Both the position numbers and the translations under genes were made by a program. From positions 2,483,501 to 2,547,500 of the forward strand of contig NZ_CP011770.1 of assembly GCF_001028705.1 (NCBI RefSeq): a stretch of DNA of 64,000 nucleotides. The letters run 5' to 3'. Origin of the DNA: Croceicoccus naphthovorans (GTDB taxonomy: Bacteria > Pseudomonadota > Alphaproteobacteria > Sphingomonadales > Sphingomonadaceae). The stretch's first letter is position 1. Each line of letters starts with the position of its first letter. The notes beneath the pieces are model-generated. The model was not told the DNA's origin and made no database searches. It saw only the letters and a list, made by a program, of their open reading frames with translations. Positions 29,423 through 38,708 of the stretch are shown piece by piece.

Positions 29423-31813
29423 TTAATGCGCAGTCGCCGAAGAAGTCGACGAATGCGGCATGGGCGCAGGCTGGCTGGCCAAATCGTCCGCTTCGCTCCA
29501 CTCGATCGGGTCGAGTTCCTCGGTCAGGGCCCGCGCCAGAACCTCGTCAACGTGGCTGACCGGAATGATGTCCAGCCCTTCCTTCACGTTGTCGGGAATT
29601 TCGACCAGGTCCTTGCGGTTCTCTTCGGGGATCAGGACGGTCTTGATCCCGCCCCGCAGCGCCGCGAGGAGCTTTTCCTTGAGCCCGCCGATCGGCAGGA
29701 CGCGACCGCGCAGCGTGACTTCGCCCGTCATCGCCACATCGGCGCGAACCGGCACGCCCGACAGGGTCGAGACGATCGAGGTCACCATGCCGATGCCCGC
29801 GCTCGGCCCATCCTTCGGCACCGCACCTTCGGGTAGATGGATGTGGATGTCCTTGCGATGGAAGATCGACGGCTTGATGCCATAGGCCGGGGCGCGTGCC
29901 TTCACGAACGAGAACGCGGCCTGCACCGACTCGTTCATGACTTCGCCCAGCTTGCCGGTCGTCTTGACCTGCCCCTTACCGGGCACGGTCACGCTTTCGA
30001 TAGTAAGCAGTTCCCCGCCGACTTCGGTCCAGGCAAGGCCGGTCACGGCGCCGACCTGGTTCTCTTCGTCGCTCATGCCATGCTTGAACTTGCGCACGCC
30101 CGCGAAGTCGCCGAGGTTTTCAGGCGTGATCGTAACGGTCGTGACCTCGCCCTCAAGAATCTTGCGCAGCGACTTGCGCGCCAGCCGCGCAATCTCACGC
30201 TCCAGCGTACGGACGCCCGCTTCGCGCGTGTAATAGCGGATCAGGTCGCGCAGACCTTCTTCGGTCAGTTCGAACTCGCCCTTCTTCAACCCGTGCAGTT
30301 CGACCTGCTTTTCGATCAGGTGGCGCTGCGCGATCTCGACCTTCTCGTCCTCGGTGTAACCCTCCAGACGGATGATCTCCATACGGTCGAGCAGCGGCTG
30401 CGGCAGGTTCAGGCTGTTCGCGGTGCAGACGAACATGATGTCCGAAAGATCGTAGTCGATCTCAAGGTAGTGATCCTGAAACTTCGCGTTCTGTTCTGGG
30501 TCCAGCACTTCGAGAAGGGCCGAAGCCGGATCGCCGCGGAAGTCTTGACCCAGCTTGTCGATCTCGTCGAGCAGGAACAGCGGATTGCTCGTCCCCGCTT
30601 TCTTCAGGTTCGACACGATCTTGCCCGGCAGCGAACCGATATAGGTCCGGCGGTGACCGCGTATCTCGGCCTCGTCCCGCACGCCGCCCAGCGACTGGCG
30701 TACGAATTCGCGCCCGCAAGCCTTGGCGATCGACTGGCCCAGCGAAGTCTTGCCGACGCCCGGCGGTCCGACCAGGCACAGGATCGGGCCTTTGAGCTTC
30801 TTCGTGCGCGCCTGCACGGCAAGGTATTCGACGATGCGATCCTTGACCTTATCCAAAGCGTAGTGATCGGCATCGAGCACTTCCTGCGCCTGAGCGATGT
30901 CGCGCTTCAGCCGGCTTTTCTTGCCCCACGGCAGGCCGAGCAGCACGTCGAGGTAATTGCGGATGACGGTCGCCTCTGCCGACATCGGCTGCATCGACTT
31001 CAGCTTCTTCAGCTCGGCATCGGCCTTGGCCCTGGCCTCTTTCGAAAGCTTTGTACCCTCGATCTTGGCGGCCAGTTCGGCGATCTCGTCACTGCCGTCT
31101 TCGCCACCGCCCAGTTCGGTCTGGATCGCTTTCAGCTGTTCGTTGAGGTAATACTCGCGCTGCGTCTTTTCCATCTGCCGCTTCACGCGGCCACGGATGC
31201 GACGCTCTACCTGCAGCACGCCAAGCTCGCCCTCCATAAAGGACAGCGCCATTTCCAGTCGCTTGACCGGGTCGCGCTCGGTCAGCATCGCCTGCTTGTC
31301 CGAAACCTTGGCCGCAATGTTCGCCGCCACCGCATCGGCAAGGCGCGAGGCATCGTCGATTTCGCCCAGCTGCTCACCCGCATCGGCGGACAGCTTCTTG
31401 TTCAGCTTGGCATAGTCGTTGAACTGTTCCAGAACCTGCCGCATCAGGGCTGAAACCTCGGTCCCGCTGGCGGTCATCTCGTCCAGAATCTCGACCCGGG
31501 CGGTCAGCATCTCGCCCTTTTCGTCGATCTCCACCATGCGGGCGCGCTGCTGCCCTTCGACCAGCACGCGCACGGTGCCGTCGGGCAATTTCAGCAGTTG
31601 CAGCACGCTGGCCACGACGCCGATGTCGTAGAGGTCATCGGTGCCCGGATCGTCGCAACCCGGATCGAGCTGCGACACAAGCATGATGTCCTTGTCGCCA
31701 GCCATTGCCGCCTCCAGCGCGGCGACGGATTTGTCGCGCCCCACGAAAAGCGGCACAACCATGCCGGGAAACACGACGATGTCGCGCAAGGGAAGAAGGG
31801 GAAATTCGTTCAT
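29423..31813 (-). CDS. lon: ATP-dependent endopeptidase La
   Basis: A 796-residue Lon protease that degrades damaged and regulatory cytoplasmic proteins. The N-terminal LAN domain (FPLLPLRDIVVFPGMVVPLF) is followed by a coiled region, then the AAA+ module with GPPGVGKTSLGQ (Walker A), FLLDEIDKL (Walker B), and the C-terminal protease domain with catalytic Ser in KDGPSAGIGM and Lys in GGLKEKLLAA. The start MNEFPLLPLRD is chosen over an 11-codon longer frame because it fits the family. It precedes hupB on the same strand. Confidence 0.97.
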   Translation of the reverse strand: MNEFPLLPLRDIVVFPGMVVPLFVGRDKSVAALEAAMAGDKDIMLVSQLDPGCDDPGTDDLYDIGVVASVLQLLKLPDGTVRVLVEGQQRARMVEIDEKGEMLTARVEILDEMTASGTEVSALMRQVLEQFNDYAKLNKKLSADAGEQLGEIDDASRLADAVAANIAAKVSDKQAMLTERDPVKRLEMALSFMEGELGVLQVERRIRGRVKRQMEKTQREYYLNEQLKAIQTELGGGEDGSDEIAELAAKIEGTKLSKEARAKADAELKKLKSMQPMSAEATVIRNYLDVLLGLPWGKKSRLKRDIAQAQEVLDADHYALDKVKDRIVEYLAVQARTKKLKGPILCLVGPPGVGKTSLGQSIAKACGREFVRQSLGGVRDEAEIRGHRRTYIGSLPGKIVSNLKKAGTSNPLFLLDEIDKLGQDFRGDPASALLEVLDPEQNAKFQDHYLEIDYDLSDIMFVCTANSLNLPQPLLDRMEIIRLEGYTEDEKVEIAQRHLIEKQVELHGLKKGEFELTEEGLRDLIRYYTREAGVRTLEREIARLARKSLRKILEGEVTTVTITPENLGDFAGVRKFKHGMSDEENQVGAVTGLAWTEVGGELLTIESVTVPGKGQVKTTGKLGEVMNESVQAAFSFVKARAPAYGIKPSIFHRKDIHIHLPEGAVPKDGPSAGIGMVTSIVSTLSGVPVRADVAMTGEVTLRGRVLPIGGLKEKLLAALRGGIKTVLIPEENRKDLVEIPDNVKEGLDIIPVSHVDEVLARALTEELDPIEWSEADDLASQPAPMPHSSTSSATAH

Positions 31814-31963
31814 CAATCCACGTCCAAGTCTAAGGCCCACCCGCACGGCATATCAGGATCGCCGGTGCGCTGGCGGACCCCCGTCCGCCACAGGCTGCAC
31901 ATTCGTTCTGGCCCGATATGGGAAGGCGAACGCGCCCCGGCAACCATCGTGCCACGAGTGCGA

Positions 31964-32308
31964 TCAAAGGCCCAGCTTGGAAAGGTCGAAACCGGGGGGA
32001 AGTCCGGAATTCTGCTGAACCTTGGCCATTTCCTCGCCCGCCTTCTGGTCGGCCCGCTGACGTGCATCGTTGAACGCGGCGGTAATCAGGTCCTCCAGCA
32101 TCTGCTTCTCGGATAGGACCATCAGGCTGTCGTCGATCGACACGCCAAGAATGCGGCCCTTGGCAGTGCAGCGAATTTTCACCATGCCGCCGCCTGACTG
32201 GCCCTCTACCTCGATAGAATCGAGTGTAGTCTGCGCGTCGTTCATCTGCTTCTGGATCGTCTGCGCCGCGGCTTGCGCGGCCTGAATCATTTCTTCCATC
32301 GACTTCAT
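31964..32308 (-). CDS. ybaB: YbaB/EbfC family nucleoid-associated protein
   Basis: A 114-residue protein of the YbaB/EbfC family, small dimeric DNA-binding proteins encoded beside dnaX. Helical ends (MIQAAQAAAQTIQKQMNDAQ; ITAAFNDARQRADQKA) flank a beta region VEGQSGGGMVKIRCTAKGR with the family GGGxVxV-type segment. The ATG at 32308 follows AAGGACG; a second ATG three codons on is possible. The gene is 30 bp downstream of dnaX on the same strand, the conserved arrangement. Confidence 0.93.
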   Translation of the reverse strand: MKSMEEMIQAAQAAAQTIQKQMNDAQTTLDSIEVEGQSGGGMVKIRCTAKGRILGVSIDDSLMVLSEKQMLEDLITAAFNDARQRADQKAGEEMAKVQQNSGLPPGFDLSKLGL

Positions 32309-32338
32309 CGGTTTCGTCCTTATTTCGCGCGGAGCCAA

Positions 32339-34120
32339 TCAGGCCCGCCGCATTTCTCCATCGCGCCCGTGTTCGAGCAGCTTGGCATCGGGAAACGCCT
32401 CTACCGCAGCCTTCACCATCGGGGAATTGCGCACGATGTCGGCCTCGGCCTCGGCCATAGCCTTGCGTTCTTCCGCAATCGTCGGCGGAGCGTGTTCGTC
32501 CGCGCCGCCGCGTTCGACGGTCCAGCGTTCGCCTGTCGTACGGTACAGCGCATCACGCAGATCCGCCCCGATGTCCTCGTCAAATCCCGGCGCGTTGGCA
32601 TAGCGCAATTGCCCGTGCTTCAGGTCGATCACCCGCACCCAGTCCGCCATGATCTGGCCAACACGCAGGAATCCCGCCGCCTCAACCTGCGCGACGAGAT
32701 CGATCCATTTCGGAGCCGGTGCCGTGATTTGCGCGGCTGGCGCATCACTTTGCACCGGTGCAGCCTCGCCAGCCGGAGCCGGTGGTCGCGCGGCAATCTC
32801 GTCCAGCTTGCGCACCAGCGCACCCGGATCTGGCATGTCGGCGGCATGCATCGCGCGCAGCAACGCCATCTGCGCCGCCGCCAGCGGTTCGGGCGCGGTC
32901 CGCACCTCGTCATGGCCCTTTAGCAACAATTGCCAGAGCCGGTGCACCTGCCCCGCGCCCAACTTGCCCGCCCAGTCGGCAATTGCCTCGCGCTCCTCGG
33001 CACTCGGCCCGTCGGCTTCGCCCTTGCCCAACTGGCACAGGGCGATCCGGTGGATCAGGTCCATCTGCCCGCGCATCACGGCAACCGGCTCCACACCCAG
33101 CGCATATTGCCGCCCCAGCACGTCGAGCAATTCGGGCCCATCGCCGGATAGCATCGCCGCCAGCAAGCGCCGCTGCACGCCCTTGTCCGCAAGGCCCAGC
33201 ATGTCGCGCACCTGATCGGCGGTAACGTGCGTGCCCTCGCCCTCGCTCGCCATGTCGGCATGGGCGATGGCCTGGTCCAGGATCGAAAGCCCGTCGCGCA
33301 CCGAGCCTTCCGCGGCAGAGGCGACCATCTCCAGCGCCTCGTCCTCGGCAGTCACGCCCTCCGCCTCGCAAACCTTGGCGAAGTGATCTTTCAGCATCGG
33401 CGCGGTAATGCGGCGCAAGTCGAAGCGCTGACACCGCGAGAGGACCGTCACCGGCAGCTTGTCCACCTCGGTCGTCGCGAAGAGGAACTTCACGTGCGCC
33501 GGAGGTTCCTCCAGCGTCTTGAGCAGCGCGTTGAACGCGTTGCGCGACAGCATGTGCACTTCGTCGATGATATAGATTTTATAGCGCGCCGAAACGGCGG
33601 CGTAGCGCACGGCCTCGATAATCTCGCGCACGTCGTCGACGCCGGTGTGGCTCGCCGCGTCCATCTCGATCACGTCGATATGGCGACCCTCGGCAATCGC
33701 CACGCAGGGTTCGCACACCCCGCAAGGGTCGATCGTCGGCCCGCCGTTGCCGTCGGGGCCGATGCAGTTCAGCGCCTTGGCGATCAGGCGCGCGGTGCTG
33801 GTCTTGCCAACCCCGCGCACGCCGGTCATCAGGAAAGCGTGGGCCAGCCGGTCGCGGCGGATCGCGTTGGCCAGCGTTTGCACCATCGCATCCTGCCCGA
33901 TCAGCTGCCCGAACGTCTGCGGACGATACTTACGCGCCAGCACGCGATAGGGCTGATTCGCCTGCACGGGCGGCGCGGCGGGCGCGGCCTCCACCGGCGG
34001 CGCAGCGGCAGGTTCGCCAAACAAGGCGTTTTGCCCGGCGGCTTCAAGCTCGGCGGCTGTCGGCGGGGGCGTATCGCCCTCTGGTTCTTCGGAACCGAAA
34101 ATGTCGGGTGAATCGGACAT
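32339..34120 (-). CDS. dnaX: DNA polymerase III subunit gamma/tau
   Basis: A 593-residue clamp-loader ATPase. After an acidic Pro/Ala-rich N-terminal extension come RPQTFGQLIGQ, Walker A GVRGVGKTSTAR, the zinc-binding cysteines in DPCGVCEPCVAI, Walker B IIDEVHMLS, and the sensor SRC motif (VLSRCQRFDLRR). The C-terminal third is the tau part, with DnaE/DnaB-contact regions expected there. The start MSDSPDIFG is six codons inside the longest frame. It lies between the SRP RNA gene and ybaB. Confidence 0.96.
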   Translation of the reverse strand: MSDSPDIFGSEEPEGDTPPPTAAELEAAGQNALFGEPAAAPPVEAAPAAPPVQANQPYRVLARKYRPQTFGQLIGQDAMVQTLANAIRRDRLAHAFLMTGVRGVGKTSTARLIAKALNCIGPDGNGGPTIDPCGVCEPCVAIAEGRHIDVIEMDAASHTGVDDVREIIEAVRYAAVSARYKIYIIDEVHMLSRNAFNALLKTLEEPPAHVKFLFATTEVDKLPVTVLSRCQRFDLRRITAPMLKDHFAKVCEAEGVTAEDEALEMVASAAEGSVRDGLSILDQAIAHADMASEGEGTHVTADQVRDMLGLADKGVQRRLLAAMLSGDGPELLDVLGRQYALGVEPVAVMRGQMDLIHRIALCQLGKGEADGPSAEEREAIADWAGKLGAGQVHRLWQLLLKGHDEVRTAPEPLAAAQMALLRAMHAADMPDPGALVRKLDEIAARPPAPAGEAAPVQSDAPAAQITAPAPKWIDLVAQVEAAGFLRVGQIMADWVRVIDLKHGQLRYANAPGFDEDIGADLRDALYRTTGERWTVERGGADEHAPPTIAEERKAMAEAEADIVRNSPMVKAAVEAFPDAKLLEHGRDGEMRRA

Positions 34121-34361
34121 CGAGGCCAATCTAGGCACGCCAAGGCGCGCTGTCGAACCGCTGGCCCCAATGAATCCGCGAAAATTTAATTGGGGTGGGT
34201 CGGATGACCGTTAACGCGGCATATTGCGCGCGTTTATGCCGCGCTCCTCGGCCGGGATTGATGGCAGGAAGGGAGACGTATCGGGACCGCTCTATGATTC
34301 GGCAAAGCACGCGCCACGCCGCGACAAACCGCAACTTACCAAACGATTTCAGAGAATTAAG

Positions 34362-34452
34362 GAGCCGGGCGACCCGCTGCCATCCGTTGTGGCTGCTTCC
34401 TTCCGGACCTGACCAGGTTGGCGGACGCGAACGTCCACCCGACTCCCGGTGG
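34362..34452 (-). ncRNA. ffs: Signal recognition particle 4.5S RNA
   Basis: Read on the minus strand the region contains ACCTGGTCAGGTCCGGAAGG followed by AAGCAGCC, the invariant domain IV hairpin bound by Ffh, with its GGAA tetraloop. The flanks CCGGGAGTC and GCCCGG pair to close the rod-like small bacterial form, giving ends near 34452 and 34362; these ends are estimated. The gene lies upstream of dnaX-ybaB on the same strand, a conserved order in bacteria. Confidence 0.92.
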
Positions 34453-34585
34453 CGCATATGGCGCGTGGCGCGCGCTCTGGCAAGTCCCGTGCTGGGACAG
34501 TGGTTTCCGACTATGGTTACCGCGTTCGCCCGGGAAACATCGCTCTGGTAAAGCTTTTTATAAGGGAAGAAAGGTGAACAGAACG

Positions 34586-35134
34586 ATGACGAAGCGCTCT
34601 ATTCCTGCCGTTCTCGGTGCCGCCGCGGCGATGGCCGCGTTGATCGCACCGAATCCCGCATTGGCCGCACAGGCCGAAAAGACCGACTTTGCCGCGGTGG
34701 CGGCCTCCACAATCACCGCAACCGGCCTAGATTTTGGCGACGACAGCGGCTCTTACGCGCTCGACGGCGAATGCGACGACCTGCGTTTCGACGGCGAAGG
34801 CATGAGCCAGACCCCGATGCTGGCCGACGATCTTTATAAAGACGCGACCGATTGCCGCGCGGCGTTCCGCGCCAACAAGATCGCGCTGGACCCTCTGTTC
34901 GTGCGGCTGACGGGCATGGGTGAGATCCTGTGGGGCGACGACGCCAGCGAATTCGCCAACGATGGCGAATGTGACGACCTTCGTTTTGAAGGCCCCGGTC
35001 TGACGTTCACGCCGCTACTTGTGGAAGACATCGGCCACGACGCGACCGATTGCCGCATGCAGTATCAGGCAGGCGAAATTTTGTGGCGTTCAGGTCCGCT
35101 GGGCCGGATCGACCAGCCCGCGAGCTTCGCCTGA
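34586..35134 (+). CDS. Exported protein with two Cys-containing tandem repeats
   Basis: A 182-residue protein with a signal peptide ending at ALAAQA. The mature part is two repeats of about 50 residues. The first has SYALDGECDDLRFDGEG and KDATDCRAAFRANKI; the second has EFANDGECDDLRFEGPG and HDATDCRMQYQAGEI. Each repeat has two cysteines that could form a disulfide and several acidic residues that could bind Ca2+. The CDD-RF motif is widespread in proteobacterial exported proteins but I know no function. The ATG at 34586 follows AAAGGTG; a GTG four codons earlier is also possible. Confidence 0.82.
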   Translation: MTKRSIPAVLGAAAAMAALIAPNPALAAQAEKTDFAAVAASTITATGLDFGDDSGSYALDGECDDLRFDGEGMSQTPMLADDLYKDATDCRAAFRANKIALDPLFVRLTGMGEILWGDDASEFANDGECDDLRFEGPGLTFTPLLVEDIGHDATDCRMQYQAGEILWRSGPLGRIDQPASFA

Positions 35135-35148
35135 TCAAACCAAGATAG

Positions 35149-35427
35149 TCAGCGGAAATTGTCGGCGTAAGCCTGAATTTTCAGGCGGCGGGGCGGCGTG
35201 GCGATAATGCTCGCCTCAATCCCGTACTTGTCGGCATAGGCCTTGGCCGCGTCGCAATCGGGAAAGTTCAGCTGCACCTGCTGCTGAGTATCGCCGGACC
35301 CGGCCCAGCCCATCAATGGATCGGGCTTCTTCGCCTCTGCGGGTGCGAAATCGAGCACCCAGTCATCGGTGCGGGCACGCCCGGACTGCATGGCGTTCTT
35401 CGGGCGCTGATAGATGCGAGCTGGCAC
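35149..35427 (-). CDS. NADH dehydrogenase accessory subunit, NDUFS4-like (ETC complex I)
   Basis: A 92-residue protein of the 'ETC complex I subunit conserved region' family: MPARIYQRPKNAMQSGRART at the start, then WVLDF, DPLMGWAGSGDTQQQVQL and a helix NFPDCDAAKAYADKYG. These match the alphaproteobacterial homologue of mitochondrial NDUFS4, a peripheral subunit of complex I. It stands alone here, away from nuo genes, as is usual for this protein. It converges on the Cys-repeat protein gene. Confidence 0.9.
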   Translation of the reverse strand: MPARIYQRPKNAMQSGRARTDDWVLDFAPAEAKKPDPLMGWAGSGDTQQQVQLNFPDCDAAKAYADKYGIEASIIATPPRRLKIQAYADNFR

Positions 35428-35508
35428 GTTTGTTCTTGTCCCTCAGACGCCGGGCGCGGGCCATGCGGCCCGCTTGGCTTCGCGCCAATAAAGCGCGGCG
35501 GCCATTCG

Positions 35509-35542
35509 GCCTAACGGTTCGACTTACGCCGAACCGTTAGGC
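35509..35542. repeat. Perfect 13-bp inverted repeat without a T tract
   Basis: GCCTAACGGTTCG (35509-35521) and CGAACCGTTAGGC (35530-35542) are perfect arms with an 8-base loop. A second small hairpin, GCGGGCC-ATGC-GGCCCGC, sits at 35456-35473. No U-run follows on either strand, so a normal intrinsic terminator is unlikely. It lies between hrpB and the complex I subunit gene and may be a protein-binding site or an mRNA 3' stabiliser for hrpB. Confidence 0.6.
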
Positions 35543-35578
35543 GATTCGCAATCCCATCTCAAGGGTTCTGAGTACGGA

Positions 35579-38017
35579 TCAACGCCCTTTCACAAAGGCG
35601 TTCTTGGTCTTCAGGCTGGGGGCCTCTTCCCACGGGCGGTCGGGCCAGCGGTGTTTGGGGTAACGGCCTTTCATGTCCTTTGCGACATCCTGCCAACTGC
35701 CGCGCCAGAAACCGGGCAGATCGCGGGTCGACTGGATCGGGCGGCCCGCCGGGCTGGTCAGGCGCAGCAGGAGCGGTTCGGTGCCGATCATCGGGTGGCT
35801 ATCCAGGCCAAACAGCGCCTGCACCCGCAATTCCACCGCCGGGGCGCCCTCACCCGCGTAATCGATGGCGTGTTGGGTGCCTGCGGGGCTGGTGAACTCC
35901 TTGGGCGCGACCCGGTCCAGCCTCTGTCGCGCATCCCAGTCAACCATCACAAGCAGCGCATCGGTCAGCGCGCCTTTCGGAACCGCCAGATCACGCCGCC
36001 CATGCAGCAGCGGTAAAAGCCAATCGCGCGCGCTTTCCTGCAAGTTCGCAAGATCGAGCGCAGCGATTCCGGCATGATGCGCGCGGGCCATCAGCACATG
36101 GGGCAGAATCGCGGGCAGGTCCTCCAACGCCTTTGCCAGCAACAACTCCGCCATCGCGTCCGGATCGGGCTGCGGGTCCGGTCCGCTGGCCATGGCAATC
36201 GCACCCAGCCGCCGCTCCAACCGCGCCTCCACCCGCTTCTCGACCGTGTTCCAGCGCAAGACTTGCCGCCGTTCGATCCGGTCGGCAAAGGCGCGCTCGA
36301 CCTCGGCCTGTGTCAGCGGGGCCGCCGCCGTGATCCGCGCGCCCTTGGCCTGCCCCTGCGCATCGCCGATGGCCAGCCATTCCTCTCGCGCCAGTGGCGA
36401 TGCCGGGTCGAGAATAAGGCCCCGACCCGATGCCGAGACCCAGTTCTCCTCGCTCGCATCGCGCCGCCGTGCGACGTTGCCGGGCATCGCGCGGGCCAGA
36501 AACAGCGCAGGGCTGTCGTCAGAGACCGCAACCTTGCCGACCAGCCTGCAAGCGCGATCGGCCCAGCCCTTGGCCAGCCGCCGTGCCGAATCCGCCCTGC
36601 CACCTCGTTCGCCATCCAGCCGCAACAGGCGATGGAGCAAGTCTTCGCTGCGTCCGCCCAGCCCACGTTCCTGCAACAACAACGCAATCCGTGCGGCGGC
36701 ATTGGCCTGCCCTGCCTCGGCCCCGAAGAGCACCAGCGCGGCGTGCACCGGGTCCATCGGCAGATCAGCCAACTTTTCGCCCAAGGCCGTAATTCGCCCA
36801 TCGGCATCGAGCGCGCCCAATGCCTCCAGCCGGTCCTTCGCGCCGGAAAGCGCTGGGGCTGGCGGCGGGTCGAGCCACGGCAGCCGCGTCGGATCACTCT
36901 CGCCCCAGCGGGTCAGCGACAGCACCATCGGCGCAAGGTCGGCAGTGGTGATTTCCGGCGGATCATAGGCGCGCCGTCCGGCGTGGCCGCCCTCTTCCCA
37001 CAAGCGATAGGCCGCGCCCGGCCCTTGCCGCGCGGCACGACCCGCACGCTGATCGGCGGCGGCGCGACTGGCGCGGTGGGTGACGAGGTGGCTGGTGCCT
37101 GCCGCAATATCGAACTCCGCCCGGCGCGAAAGGCCCGCATCGACCACAACCGAAACGCCGTCCAAAGTAAGCGAGGTTTCCGCAATGCTGGTCGCCAGCA
37201 CGATCCTGCGCCGCCCCTCCGCATCACGGCGGATCGCCAGACGTTGGGCAGCCGGATCGACCTGTCCGTGCAGGGGCAGGACCGGCGTATTCGGCAATCG
37301 CTGAACCAGCCGTTCGCGCACCCGCTCGATCTCGCCCACGCCGGGCAGGAAGGCGAGGATATCGCCCCCCTCCTCCCGCCACGCTGTCAGCACCGCGCTC
37401 GCCACCTGCTCGTCGATGCGCTGTTCCGCTCGCGCGCCCAGCCATTCGATGCGCAGGGGGTGCGCCTTGCCCTCGCTTTCGATCACCGGCGTTTCGGGGC
37501 CGAGCAGTTTGGCAAAGCGCGATCCGTCGATGGTGGCGCTCATCACCAGCAGGCGCAGGTCTTCGCGCAAGGCCCCTGCGCTTTCTATGGCCAGCGCCAG
37601 CCCGAGGTCCGAATCGAGGTGCCTCTCATGCGCCTCGTCAAACAGCACGGCGGACACGCCCGGCAGATCCGGTTCGGCGACGATGCGGTTCACGAAAATC
37701 GCCTCGGTCATCACCACGACCCGCGTTCTTGCGCCGACGCGCGTGTCCATGCGGGTGGCATAGCCGATGGTCTCGCCCGCTCTCTCGCCCAGCATCTGCG
37801 CCATCCGTTCGGCAGCGGCCCGCGCGGCAACACGGCGCGGGCTAAGCAACAGGACCTGACCCGTACACCAGTCCTCCGCGATCAGCGCGGGCGCAACCGC
37901 CGTCGTCTTACCCGCACCCGGCGGCGCGATCAGCACCGCGCCCGTGCCAGTGCGCAACGCCGCCAACAGGTCGGGCAACACGGCGTGGATCGGCAATGTG
38001 TCGAACGCGTCGGTCAT
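35579..38017 (-). CDS. hrpB: ATP-dependent helicase HrpB
   Basis: An 812-residue DEAH-box helicase. Motif I is APPGAGKTT near residue 33, motif II LFDEAHERH, motif III MSATIDG, and motif VI QRAGRAARQGPG. The winged-helix, ratchet and HrpB-specific C-terminal domains follow (HYPKHRWPDRPWEEAP-like end). Length is normal for HrpB. The substrate of HrpB is not firmly known; RNA processing is assumed for the family. It is transcribed alone and diverges from the lipoprotein gene at 38092. Confidence 0.95.
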   Translation of the reverse strand: MTDAFDTLPIHAVLPDLLAALRTGTGAVLIAPPGAGKTTAVAPALIAEDWCTGQVLLLSPRRVAARAAAERMAQMLGERAGETIGYATRMDTRVGARTRVVVMTEAIFVNRIVAEPDLPGVSAVLFDEAHERHLDSDLGLALAIESAGALREDLRLLVMSATIDGSRFAKLLGPETPVIESEGKAHPLRIEWLGARAEQRIDEQVASAVLTAWREEGGDILAFLPGVGEIERVRERLVQRLPNTPVLPLHGQVDPAAQRLAIRRDAEGRRRIVLATSIAETSLTLDGVSVVVDAGLSRRAEFDIAAGTSHLVTHRASRAAADQRAGRAARQGPGAAYRLWEEGGHAGRRAYDPPEITTADLAPMVLSLTRWGESDPTRLPWLDPPPAPALSGAKDRLEALGALDADGRITALGEKLADLPMDPVHAALVLFGAEAGQANAAARIALLLQERGLGGRSEDLLHRLLRLDGERGGRADSARRLAKGWADRACRLVGKVAVSDDSPALFLARAMPGNVARRRDASEENWVSASGRGLILDPASPLAREEWLAIGDAQGQAKGARITAAAPLTQAEVERAFADRIERRQVLRWNTVEKRVEARLERRLGAIAMASGPDPQPDPDAMAELLLAKALEDLPAILPHVLMARAHHAGIAALDLANLQESARDWLLPLLHGRRDLAVPKGALTDALLVMVDWDARQRLDRVAPKEFTSPAGTQHAIDYAGEGAPAVELRVQALFGLDSHPMIGTEPLLLRLTSPAGRPIQSTRDLPGFWRGSWQDVAKDMKGRYPKHRWPDRPWEEAPSLKTKNAFVKGR

Positions 38018-38091
38018 GTGCAGGCGTTATGCATTCCGGCCGCGAAGTGCTAGGGTCCGCATCCGGGTCGCCCGCGATAATGGAGGATGCC

Positions 38092-38676
38092 ATGCAATCT
38101 TTCCGCATCGGCCTGTACCTTGCCGCCGCGTCCGGTCTCGCGCTTGGCGCTTGCTCTCAGAACGAAGAGGCCGCAGCGCCCACACCCGAAACCGCGACCG
38201 AGACGACCGTCGACCACAGCGATCCCATCGCCAGCGCCATGTCCGCCGGGCCCCGCGCCGTGGGCGAAGGCGCCACCATCCTTGCGCCCGGTGCTGATGG
38301 CACCATGGAAACGCTGCGCGAAGGGACGAACGGCTGGACATGCATTCCCGACAATCCCGCAACGCCCGGCCCCGACCCGATGTGCATGGATGCCAATGCG
38401 CTGAAATGGGCCGCCGCGTGGATGGGCAAGGAAGAGCCGCCCGCCGAAACGCCGGGCTTCATGTACATGCTCCAAGGCGGTTTCGATGCCAGCAACACCG
38501 ATCCCTATGCGACGGAGCCCGATGGCAGCTGGATCGAAACCGGTCCGCACGTGATGATCGTGGGGTCGATGAAGGCGCTGGAAGGATATCCTTCCGATGC
38601 CAAGCCGGACACCAGCCTGCCCTACGTGATGTGGGCGGGTACGCCCTATGCGCACCTGATGATTCCGGTGGAATAA
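38092..38676 (+). CDS. Predicted lipoprotein of unknown function
   Basis: A 194-residue protein with a lipoprotein signal (AASGLALGAC, Cys near residue 21). A low-complexity Ala/Thr/Glu stretch follows, then a domain with NGWTCIPDNPATPGPDPMCM (two cysteines), DANALKWAAAW, and GPHVMIVGSMKALEGYP near the end. I do not know a named family for it. The ATG follows GGAGGA, which decides it over an upstream ATG. It is divergent from hrpB and convergent with the prenyl synthase gene. Confidence 0.82.
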   Translation: MQSFRIGLYLAAASGLALGACSQNEEAAAPTPETATETTVDHSDPIASAMSAGPRAVGEGATILAPGADGTMETLREGTNGWTCIPDNPATPGPDPMCMDANALKWAAAWMGKEEPPAETPGFMYMLQGGFDASNTDPYATEPDGSWIETGPHVMIVGSMKALEGYPSDAKPDTSLPYVMWAGTPYAHLMIPVE

Positions 38677-38683
38677 GCGCTTT

Positions 38684-38708
38684 CGCGCCGGGTTTTAAAA
38701 CCGGCGCG
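38684..38708. terminator. Palindrome between convergent genes, possible terminator
   Basis: GCGCCGGGTTTTAAAACCGGCGC is a palindrome with one bulged G, overlapping the stop codon of the prenyl synthase gene. With its central TTTTAAAA it may end transcripts from both sides, although the T run is inside rather than after the stem. Confidence 0.35.

Noticed and set aside
29837..31453. Long open frame (538 codons) antisense to lon
   Set aside because: High-G+C genes often leave the opposite strand open. The sequence has no domain, its composition mirrors lon, and lon is certain.
36074..38053. 659-codon open frame antisense to hrpB
   Set aside because: Arg/Gln/Pro-rich mirror of a clear HrpB helicase, with no motif or ribosome-binding site.
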